Source: Phoebastria nigripes (taxonomy: Eukaryota; Chordata; Aves; Procellariiformes; Diomedeidae). Taken from it: a DNA stretch of 64,000 nucleotides. Of this stretch, positions 51,761 to 61,729 are shown piece by piece (position 1 is the first letter of the stretch; each line of letters starts with the position of its first letter). Below the pieces are notes generated by a model. It made no database searches. It had not been told where the DNA came from and saw only the letters and a program-made list of their open reading frames with translations. A program made the translations under genes and the position numbers. Location of the stretch: contig JAYKAV010001887.1 in assembly GCA_035582835.1 (NCBI GenBank), positions 2,764,769 through 2,828,768 of the forward strand, given 5' to 3'.

Positions 51761-54700
51761 GGAGTGAGACGCCGTCACCTTGACCTAGCGCACACATTCG
51801 TGAGGATGCCGTAAGAAAATGAGGTCTTCAAAGGAAGCAATAAGCACACTGCTGGAAGACGAGACGTACTGAGGGAGCAAATCCAAAGCTCGGTGGCTGT
51901 GGGTGTGCGTCGGGTCCCCGGGAGGACGTGGTGGGACAGGGGAGGACCTGGGGCACGGCCTCTGGTTTAAGCAAGCGGCACCGCAGCCGCTGTCTCTGCA
52001 TTGCCGGGGTGATTCCCTCTGCTTTCCCCTCTGCAGACGGGACCCGCGCTCACCCCACANGCTGACGGTAACTCTGCTGTCTGGGGAAAATACAGTCAGA
52101 GAAACCAGGAAGAGCTGCAACTCCCATGCTCCGGTGGGATATAGAAGATTTCACAAACTTTCCCATCTGACACATTGTTCAAACACTCTGCAGCTGTCAG
52201 ACCCCCATTGTTCAGGTTTATATTGTGTTGGGGTTTTTGATGTCTCAGCCATTGCAGAGCTTTCGAGTGGGAAAGAGAGCACTGCGTCCTCCGTGCTGAT
52301 CCTCCTGATCCTGGCTTCCCAGCCAGGTTGGTGTCTATTTTCACAGCCCTCTGTTCAGCCAGGCAAGCTTAACTCCTTGCTCCCCACCACACTCCCTTTG
52401 CATTGCATGTGTTGCCAGTTGCCTTCAGATCTTGCTCCAACAAGAATTTCCATTTTCGCTGCTTGCATTTGATAATTTTGCTCAGTACTAGCCATCACGG
52501 AGTGTGCTTGCTCCTTGGTGCAATTGCAACAGAAGCAGTTTTGTGCCACCTCTAGTCTTTGGCATTATTTTTCTCTCAGCTAATAACATGAGAAGGTGCC
52601 CCAGTTTCCCCCCAGACTGCAGGCAATTGCCATGCAGGTTGCCGCGTCCCGAGCAATAGCTGTTGCACAAGAACACCATGCACAGGAGGTAGGTGCTCAG
52701 AAAAGCAGAAATACAGTCACTCCCCTACACAACGTATATATTTCAAACATTAGCTTGGAGGAGTCCCACAGCTCAGGTGATCCTGTTGTAAGGCTGTCCT
52801 GGGGAATTGGTTTCTCCATTCATTTTTACCAGTAGCAGAAACTAGCCCAAGGACACCAGCCTTGATAAAAGACTGCTAACTAAAATACATAGCACATGAA
52901 TTTTTCCACGTGTGAGACTCTAATGACTGCTGCAGAAGTCAAAATAAAGACTACATTACTTGGCTCAGGTGCTAGCATTTCTGCCTCACCCACACCTGCA
53001 AACCCCATCAGCTTGCGTCCCTGGGAAAGGCAAAAGTGCCCCCAGCAGCCGGGGACCCTGGAGGGGGTTAATGAGAACTGGTAGCGCGGGGGTAGGGACA
53101 GATAGGTTTATGGGGGATTATGTAGGTCAGTGGGCTATTTGCTCTTTCGTCATCCGTTCCCACCTGTATCATTAACCGAGAAAGGATTACAGACAGGTCC
53201 AGCCTGCGCCTTCATCCCAGCCCAGCTTTTCTCTTTGTATTTTGGGAAACAGTTGCTCTGGGCAGGGACCTCACCTGGGTTACACACACATTCATCCTGG
53301 AGAAAATTAAGATGTAGATCTAGATAGACAGAGATATACGTCTGTGTGTCAGGATAGACTAATCAAATCTGTTCGAGGGGCCAGGGGTGACGGGGAGCGC
53401 AGCTGCTTCCCCTCCTGATGCACCAGCTTCCATGTGGATCACTGGAGCTTGCATCCCTCGCTTCTTCATTCCTTTGTATTTCCATTTATTCCTGCTGATG
53501 ATTAGCACCCAGCACAGCCCTCGGGCACTACCTTCAACCTATCCCTGTTCTGCAAAACACAGTTCCTAACGTCTGATGTGGTTCCTAAATTGCATTGGCA
53601 AAACAAAGACGCCTGGATGAGACTGTCTCAGCAGGAGGGCTTTATGGTTCCCCCATCGGTGGGCTTACCCAGTGATGTGCGTGTGCTGGTATTTGCATGG
53701 GAGGTATATATTCAAGGTATTCTCTAACCACTTACCGTAAATACGGTTCTGAATGGAAGCCAGGTTGTTTCATATTAATGAATCGCTTCCATTCCTCCCT
53801 ATCANGTTGTTGGGAAGGCACCTGTTTAAGCCTCTTTGTTTAATGCTGGGTGCTGCTCCTCTGCGATAAGTGCTACTTGCCAAAAGCTTCGTTTCTAATG
53901 TAGTTCAAAGTAAAGTTATTAAGTCATATACGTCGACATAATCAGGATTTGGGAGAGGAAGGAGAGCTTAGCTAATCACGGTCCCTGGGGCAGGATGCAC
54001 ACTGATACAGTTAAACGTTGGTGAGCTAATTTTCTCCCTACAACAGCATTTAGTGGAATTCAGGTTTATAGAGAGGGAGCATTTCAGCCTGCTGCTCTGC
54101 ACCAGACGGGGAGACCGGTGGCCCAAGCCCAGCCTTGCCAAGGCTTGTTGATTTTAGGATGTTTTGGGTCTAGANCTTAAGGCCTGGAGTACTTTACTAT
54201 AGAAGGCCTCTCGTACCTGATTTCAGAGACAAATTCCATGCCCTGTGATGTCTGTGTGAACCTTTTTACTGACTTTGAAGTAGGTTTTTCCCTAGGGGTA
54301 CGCAGATTAACAAATATTGTGACTAAGTCCTTTCCCCCCCTTTCCAAATGAAATCTGACATCAGCTCTTGAGGAAGAACCTGCGTTATAAGAAATCCCCA
54401 AAGACAGTGATGGTCATCACCACTTTTGTTATTAAAGGGCATATTTTGCCGTGGTTTGTTTGGTTTGGTTTATGAATTAAGTTTGTGAATTCATGAGATT
54501 AAAAGCTTAAATGGGATCAGTGAAGACTACACAGCATGCATCAAAGTAATGGCGGATTGTTTTTCAAACTCCAGAGGACCGCTAGTATTGAAGTACTAAG
54601 GGTTTAGAGCAATAATTATGAATTTTTCAAATGGGGAGATGAAAGGAAATACATTATCAGCACACGAGGCTGAACTGAACTGTTTGTTATTTCCAGCTGA

Positions 54701-56405
54701 CCAGGACCTCTCTTGGGGTAAAGGTACATGATGTCCTCTCTAAGGTAGCAATCTGATCTATGGGGCAGTCTGAGAAAAACCAGTTGCTGTCTGTGTACAG
54801 GATGTTAACTATGTGGAAAAGTAATAAAGCAGCGTAAGCCTTCGAGAGAAACACAGACGCTTCCAACTCTGCCTTCCATCCTTTCCTTTTTACCTCTGAG
54901 CAAGACTGTGTGGAAAATATATTAAAATCATGAGTTTTGTTCAGCTCCAATTTCCAGATGGCAACATATGATATGATATTTGCCGGCTTTTGATTAAAAT
55001 TAGGCTTTTCTGATCCATAAGGATAAAGCTTGTAATATTCTCATCTCCCAAATCCTTGATTTCTGATGTTCGTTGTTCCCATAAATTGTCAAGTACAGCC
55101 AATAGAAAGCAGGTAATTTCTATCTAGTGGAAGTCAGGCAGATTTGTGGATTTGATACTACGTAGTTTAAACTATTTTAATATGCCGAATTTATGGAAAA
55201 GCTGAATTTAATATTCTCAGAACAAATCACACCTGATTTTCAGGCAGAATTCCCTCCCTCCTCTGCCCGATCCCTTGAGTTTAGATAATCCCACTATATT
55301 TTGCATGGCTTTCTTTCAACATACCCAAGACATAGGCCTTCTTCGTGCTTAAAACCAGAAGCTATTTCACACAGCCTGACTCAGTTCAACCAGAGTCTGA
55401 TTCGTCTTGTTTTTCAGTGAGGAGGTGACAGAATGATATTGAGGTGCCCATGGGGATGCAGGGATGCGGGGCAGGGAAGGCAACGCCAGCTGCTCCAGTC
55501 GCGTTCCCGTTTCCAGCCAGGGCAGCTGTGTGTGGATATCGGGATGAATTTTCACCGGTTTGGCTGACCCCAGGTTTCCTGAAACAGCAGCAAGCTCTCG
55601 TCCGCTGTGGGACTCAGGCAGCTACTGCTTCGGGATGGTGCATCGCCTCATCCTGAGCAGTCCCTAGCAGAAAGAGCGGGGTCGAAGCTCCTGTCCTCTG
55701 CTGGGTCCCAGCATCCAGCCAAAAACCCTTCCCTGCCTGTCAAAAACACTTAAGTGCAGCGTGGGCAGAAACTATTATCCAAATCATCATGTACCTTACA
55801 AGGCTGCAGCCTTCCTGGTCTCAGTGTCACGCTTACCCACAGGGAAAGCTGCTCTAGCTATGGGGATGTGAAGTAGCTAAATACGATGTGTTTTGCTTCT
55901 TTGATCGCTAAGAGAAAATAGGTAACACTGGTACATTTAGCTGCAGGCTGCTCTCTGAAGACAGTTATTGGAGGCTATTGATACCAACGTGTAATCATTA
56001 CAGAAGCACTCAAAGATTAACTAAACAATTGGAGTAAACACATCTGTTTCGAACAGAAAGTGTCTGCGCACATAGCAGCAATGGGAAAGAGCCGTGTTTC
56101 ATCGACTTGTGTGGTGTCTCGAAGAGGTGACGTAGTTGGCAGTAAGGAGAGTATGTTGCAAGATTTCTCAATTGCAAAGAAAACACCGAGCTGACCTTTT
56201 TTTGGTCAGATCCTCGTCTGGTGTAAATCGGTCAAGATTCACCAAAGCCAAGTTGTTCCTGGATGCTCTTGCCCAGTTTCCCAGAGTCAAAACTGGTGTT
56301 TTATAGAAGCTCATAGTTGCACATATTAAAGTAATCAGGAGTATTTTCATTACTGACTGTGCAAGTGAAATGAAGACAGACATAATGGAAATGTGTTCAA
56401 AAAAT

Positions 56406-56411
56406 TTTATT
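56406..56411 (-). terminator. Poly(A) signal AATAAA downstream of the 57-58.6 kb gene
   Basis: The plus strand reads TTTATT, giving a minus-strand AATAAA about 530 bases after the candidate stop codon at 56941-56939. It would end a 3' UTR of ordinary length. Confidence 0.4.
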
Positions 56412-56938
56412 GACGAAGAATTTAATTTTTTTTTTTTTTCTTCTCCTGTGTATGACTGTTGTGCACAGTAACCAGGTCTAACAGATGCCATTAATACAAT
56501 GGAAGGATTGTAGTGGAGGGGAGAGGAAATGTATTTCCCAATCCCTACTGGAAATTATGTCTCTGCTTAATTCCTCCAAGCAGCTTAGATTTAAATAATT
56601 CTTATTTTTTCCCATTGGCCATTTCCCATAGCTGCACATCCCTCAAGTGAGCATCTAGCCTTTGGGATTAGCCACAGAAAAACACAGTNCTCTTCCTCAC
56701 CCTCCTCCTTCAGGATGTTTTCCAAGCAAGTTTATCTGGATTCCCCCAAATCAGATATTTCCCTCTCTGCTGCTTTCTGCTGTCATTACGCACTCCGGGT
56801 TATCACTTGTTGTTTTGTTTGAGGGGAGGAGCATTTTTAATCCATATTCATGCAGATTTTCATGTTGTAGTTTTCAAGAGCTTCTCATTCACGCCTGCTC
56901 AGGCTTTTGCTGACAAAGACAAACCTCCTGCTTTGTTC

Positions 56939-57262
56939 TCAGCACACCAAGCAGCTGGCACCGAGTCTCCAAATACCTGTTTCTCGCCCTTGTCCTCCCT
57001 CTTTGTTCTCCAAACCTTCTATCCCAGTGAAGAAGCTGTCACCTAGAGCTGGACCAGTACAGAGCTCTCCCTCTGTCCTGGAGTAAGGAAAGTACCCACT
57101 GGGGGGAAAGGGCTGATTCAGACCTGGCAGCCCGCTGGGGAAGGAGGTGGTTGACGGGCAGTGTTCGGAGGTGCTGTCTCTTAGGAGTTGGCGGGCTGTC
57201 NGCTCCCCATCGGTCATAGAAGAAAGTGCCCTCTTGTCCGACTCCAAACTTGGTGGGATGGT
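56939..57262 (-). CDS. Unrecognised gene, last exon (107 codons and stop)
   Basis: Opens TIPPSLESDKRALSS after TTTCTTTCAG, carries motif copy 3 at 57097-57074 and ends GASCLVC then stop. A weak internal donor (CTAG|GTGACA near 57043) leaves open a further, unseen exon, so the exact C-terminus is uncertain. Confidence 0.55.
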   Translation of the reverse strand, partial: TIPPSLESDKRALSSMTDGEXTARQLLRDSTSEHCPSTTSFPSGLPGLNQPFPPSGYFPYSRTEGELCTGPALGDSFFTGIEGLENKEGGQGRETGIWRLGASCLVC

Positions 57263-58610
57263 CTGAAAGAAACATGTACAGGACCAAAAGCTAAGGTCTC
57301 AAATGCATGAAAAAGCAGGGATGACACGTTGGAAACCGCGCTGCCTTTGGGGACACAGCAGTCCCCCGCAGCAATGGGACAGATCTTATCCAGAGCCAAC
57401 AGTGTCCCCACACAGCAGGAGTCCAGGGTCCACAGGGTTGTCTCAAGGGACACGGACCTTGCCAGGGCTGTCTCAGGTATCTCCTCCTTGCAGATAGCTC
57501 TACTCCTGCATCACGTTTTCAGGGCACAATTCATTATTGTGTTCCTAAGGGCCAATTTTGGGGAACAGTATGATGTGAGATGTGCCCACCTCTCTTCCTC
57601 CCTTCTTACCCCGTTCAGAAACATTAAAGGTGAGTTTCACCTCACCTAATTTAACCCGATTTAACCACGTAGACTTTGAAACAGTTTGTACAGGGTGACA
57701 AGCACTCTTAAGAGGCGGCTGATGTGACAGAGGGAGCCGAGGTGCCTCGCTCAGACAGGGGGGATGTCCCCACCGCACAGACCTAAAGGCAGCTGCAAGG
57801 GCTCCCACTCTCGCCTTTGGCTTATTTTGTTTGGGTTTTTCCCCAGTTATGTTTCTTCCTGCCCTGAAAATATTTATTCATGCAAAGGCATTGCCTGCAC
57901 AAATTCTGCTTTTCTTTGTGCGTGACCTCGACTAAAGGAAAGTGCAATAGCCATACTCAGGCAAAGCACGTCTCCACATCTGATTCAACTACAACACTGG
58001 TGCCATTGGAAAGGACGGTGAGGCCCCGGGGCAAGCAGGAGGCACCGGGGTTGGTGGGGTCGGTGCTCCCACTCGTGGCAGACGGAGCATTCCCTGACTC
58101 TGTGCAATCTCGGGGAGCAATTTAGCAATTACCCTTGCAGCTTACTTTCTCCGCATCTCCAACATCCTCTGCACATCCACCTTCGCTTTCATCTTTCCCA
58201 TCGTTATCAGGCTTTTCTTCCTCTGTATTTAATCCATATGCGAGTGGCTGGCCAAGAAGCTCTTCATTTGTTCTGTAATATGGAAAATATCCTGTGGAAA
58301 CGGCTGAATAACTCACTTTCTCATCCTGCTTAGTGTTAACCTTGCCATCATTGAAGCTTTCTTCTGTTTCTGTGCTGATGTGCGATGCAGCAAAGGAAGA
58401 TGGGCTGATAAAGGCGTAAGATGTTCTGTAGTAGGGCAGGTACGCAAGAGCAAACACCGGGTAATCTGGGACTGACTGGTCATTGCAAAGTGAGAGTTTG
58501 GTATTCAAGTCTTCAGGACTGTCCCTGGTCAGCAGGACGTGCTCCAAGTCTCCTGGGCTGGATGGTGGGGGAGTGGTTTCATCCCTTGTCTCCAGATCTC
58601 CTGGAAGCTC
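56939..58610 (-). CDS. Unrecognised gene, 3' part: two exons with a triplicated tyrosine motif
   Basis: Two exons, 58610-58146 (465 bases) and 57262-56939 (324 bases), join in phase 0 and give the last 262 residues of a protein I do not recognise. Both acceptors read TTTCTTTCAG and the donor is AAA|GTAAGC. The sequence is acidic, rich in Ser, Pro, Glu and Asp, and has no transmembrane segment. Numbering from the first seen residue, a motif Y-L/F-P-Y-Y/S-R-T occurs at 57, 108 and 212, the last two as GYFPYYRT and GYFPYSRT followed by an E-x-L end. Motif copies 2 and 3 differ mainly at third codon positions, which supports selection on the protein. Repeated tyrosines in an acidic, disordered tail recall cytoplasmic tails of cytokine receptors or adaptors; this is inference. 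The 5' exons, including any signal peptide or membrane helix, were not found. One N gives an unknown residue at 176. Confidence 0.6.
58146..58610 (-). CDS. Unrecognised gene, penultimate exon (155 codons)
   Basis: Opens ELPGDLETRDETTPPPSS and ends GDAEK before GTAAGC. It contains motif copies 1 (58442-58422) and 2 (58292-58269), and an acidic stretch after each. Confidence 0.62.
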
Positions 58611-59837
58611 CTGAAAGAAATTTGTATTTGGTCAAATATAACAAAATTATGCTATCAATGGGCAAGAGCCATTAGCAAAACCAATCACCAATGTTAATCA
58701 GTTCTGCTATCAACCCAGGGCATGGCACATCGGCCACTGCAAAGAGATAATGAGGCCAGTCAGAAGATTGAGGATTGTAAGGATTTGGCTGATTATCTTT
58801 CAGCTCTTTCCTTTTGAGTCTTGAAATGGTTTCTCATATAGGGTTTTCAATTAAATTTAAATAGCAAGTTAGCTCCTATACTCTCAAGCAGTCTTTAGTA
58901 GTTCACACAGGAAAAATATGAAATTTCCTGTTTTCCCTGTGTTGACGAAGAGCAGCAATAACCAGGCTTCAGAAATAAAAACCCCTGCTACCTGGTTTTT
59001 TACAGACTACTGTTTGGCACTGGATGAAACCATGGCCCGCAGAGACGGTGTTTGTACCTGATTTGAGGTTAAACTTACATCTGATTTCATGAGCTGCCTT
59101 GGCAGACTCCAAGCCAGCGAAATGGGATTCCCATAGGCTTGGGCTATTTAGGATGATTTATGGCCTCCTGAAAATCTTGGTAGATCAGCGGTGCTTGTGA
59201 GCATTCTGGAAATGGAAGAACATTAAGATTTGGGTAAAGCCTGAAAAAAANCCCTGTACAGCCCTCTTCTCCTCCAGATATTTTCTTTTTGAATTTTCCA
59301 TACAACCAAAACTGGCATATGCAATTCAAGGCTTTGAAAGAGTTTGGACTTGATGTTTCAATTCAACTCCAGTTTTATCTCTCTTTATTTGAAAAGCCTA
59401 TTTATCAGATCACCGCTATTGTAAGACACTATTTCATTGAGAAAAAGGTAAAAGTTCATCTTACTGTTATAGATGAGCACACACAAATATTTTGCTACTA
59501 GAAAAATTGTCTACCCCTTAGCTGTTTGCTGCTCTGGTGCTGTTAATTCCCCATCCACATTGACTTTCTTCCGCTTTTTTCTTATCAAATGATCTGTCTC
59601 TCAGGTTTTTTGTATTTTAAGGATATCTTAGAAATATCTCATTCAAATTGGCCTGAATCTATATATTTGGGTAATATAACTGCAACCCATCTGTTCACAA
59701 GAGTGAGAGAAAGGATATTTTTCTAATTACCAGGTACCCAAGAAGCACCCAAGAAGGGAAAGCCAGTGGGGAGAGCATCATCCCGCGTCCGCCTGGCTGC
59801 CTTGGTGACGGGGTTCCAAGGCAGCATCACAAATGGG

Positions 59838-59874
59838 GGGACACCCCCCCACACTCCCCCTACCCCCCCCCCAG
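59838..59874 (-). other. G-run cluster (possible G-quadruplex) on the minus strand
   Basis: The plus strand carries C-runs of 7, 5 and about 10 within 37 bases, next to a GGGGGG. The minus strand therefore has several G-runs separated by short loops, enough for a G-quadruplex. No gene is attached. Confidence 0.45.
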
Positions 59875-60226
59875 CTCCCTGCTGGCAGAACCGTCCCCTT
59901 CCTCCTCCCCAGTAGAGTCTTGTGGACATCCTGGTTTTACTGGGATGCTCACAGGTGGCCTGGCTTCCTTCTAAAGAAGCATCAGTTGCTTTTACCCCTG
60001 TCGGGGAGATAACGAACTACTGAGATAAGCCCTAATAAAGCAACTGGTCCCAGTTGGGGTGATGGTCCTGGCTGGGGTGTTTCAGCAAAGCCCGGAGAGG
60101 AAGGGTTCCTCCACCTTATTCTTCACTGGTGCAGGAGAGCTTGTTTGATGGACTCCCAACCAAGCAACCAGCAGCCCAAGTGACACATTCTAAAGGACAA
60201 ATTTCAACAGAAATAGCATCAGATTA

Positions 60227-60268
60227 ATGCAATTTTTCATTTTCATCCTAATCGCTGCAAAGACGGTG
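60227..60268 (+). other. Possible signal-peptide exon on the plus strand
   Basis: ATG at 60227 opens a 14-codon stretch, MQFFIFILIAAKTV, ending exactly at GTG|GTAAGT, a strong donor, in phase 0. This is the shape of a first coding exon of a secreted protein. No promoter is evident, and short matches of this kind arise by chance. Confidence 0.25.
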
Positions 60269-61484
60269 GTAAGTATAAATTTCATTTTACCGTGACAGAA
60301 TAATGTGTCTCTCTCTGGTTTATAAATGTAGAAGAAAGCACGGGAATGCCTCAGTTGTGCCTTTTAAGGCATTTTCAAAGCCATGTATTTCCATACTTTA
60401 AAAAAGAATATATCCTGTAAATATATAGAAATGGACAAAGACTTCCTGATATTTCACATTGTAATAGTTATCATCTATTTTCCTCCATTCAGGTTTAAAA
60501 TATTTTCTGCTAAATGACAGATGATTTTTCTTATTACTGCATCAACATGTATGTATTTCAGTGTTTAACTGGCAAGTGTAAGAGAGTGGAGCAGCTCCTC
60601 TGACAATACATTAAAAACGCTCATAAATACCTGGGTAACAGAGAAATTCAGAATAAGATTCATTCCCGCGTAGTATTTGATCTATTTACTGAAATTCCAG
60701 AGCTCTAAGCACAGGAATGATTTTGAATGGACTATATTATTATTCATCCCATTTATTATCCTGGTTGCTGCCTGCAGTAAAAAGTGGTTTATTATAATGT
60801 GATTTCTCAACTGCATCAGTATGATATACTGGCAGCTAATGAAGCATTCAGGCACCCAAAACCCCAGCTTCATTGAAATTCATTACCACAAAGATTCTGC
60901 CAGAACTAATTGCTGTCAAGGCTGCTTATGCATATGTCTTAGTTTCATTTCACAAAATGACAGAGCTAATGCTGGTGCAAACCAATGTAAAAAAACCCTC
61001 CAGCCTGCAACACAGCCCAGCACATTGCAGGGGGTTTCTCCAGTGAGCTGACACTCCTGCAGGGCCAAGAATAGTCTGAGGATTTGGATACTTTTTTCTA
61101 AAATTGAAAGATGGCATTTATGTGCAGAGGAGATAATGATTGAGTATGGGAGGGTCTTAAGGAAAAGATGGGGAGGTCTCCGCTGCCTCCAGCGCACCCC
61201 GAATCACCGGGCTTTGGGAAAGGCATGGCATTTGGGCCAGAGAAGGAGTCAAAGACCTGGGATTTGAAGATAGGACAAGGCAGGGGCGAGCACCAGCCCN
61301 TGGCTGCTGAGGTGTCCCGGCCCCCCAGCACCCCCGCGTGCTGAGCTCCCACCTCCAGCTCCCGCTGCCCTCGCAGCCTCCCCCGGCCAAGGCGCAGATC
61401 CTCCCTGTGCCCCCAAATTCATACCCACACCCAGAAGACCAGACCCTCTTTCCAAGCTGCGAATGCTCTTTTGCAAACCNAGTG

Positions 61485-61729
61485 TTGCTTTAAAGACGCT
61501 TTTGCGGCAAAAAGCGATAAACGCAATTTGCTGGGAAGGAAGGGAGAGGAATTTGCGAGCGCAGACGAAGTTTGTGAACCCTGGGACTGCTTGAGCAGAT
61601 TTGCTGAACAACTCCATTTACATGATGTTTGCGCATTCCTGCTTCAGAAGTCAGCCTACGCAGATCGCTCCAGATACGCCTTGCCAAAATACTTGGGACT
61701 GATCCAAGGGAATGATCTTGACTGTTGCA
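61485..61729 (+). other. Exon-like open block on the plus strand
   Basis: An open frame follows a pyrimidine-rich stretch and an NAG that could be an acceptor, and ends at TTGCAG|GTGGGT. It would encode about 81 residues, opening CCFKDAFAAKSDKRNLLG and closing YLGLIQGNDLDCC, with six cysteines. It is richer in CpG than its flanks. If spliced to the signal-like exon at 60.23 kb the phase fits. No family is recognised. Confidence 0.25.

Larger units (their letters stand above)
38260..56400. other. Intergenic region upstream of SLC25A48
   Basis: Eighteen kilobases without a gene I can support. CXCL14, the next mammalian neighbour, is not seen. Items recorded separately are a T run at 38.79 kb, overlapping open frames at 38.9-39.4 kb, an open plus-strand block at 42.2-42.8 kb, a purine-rich tract at 43.54-43.70 kb, a 9-base tandem repeat at 49.03 kb, a T run at 50.6 kb and the AT-rich segment at 51.1-51.8 kb. 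The rest is unique sequence with scattered single Ns. Confidence 0.5.

Noticed and set aside
58672..58833. Open minus-strand segment with KRKELKDNQPNPYNP, just upstream of the novel exons
   Set aside because: It looks coding-like but lacks a good acceptor, and its only donor (GTGATT) is weak and out of phase with the 58610 exon.
59075..59165. Alternative frame with FNLKSGTNTV continuing left to about 58.97 kb
   Set aside because: The open stretch depends on a poor AAATAG acceptor, and the frame overlaps a competing candidate; no family match.
59510..59620. Minus-strand stretch with a basic cluster (IRKKRKKVNVDGEL) ending in a stop
   Set aside because: Bounded by stops within about 30 codons and no acceptor with a pyrimidine tract, so probably chance.
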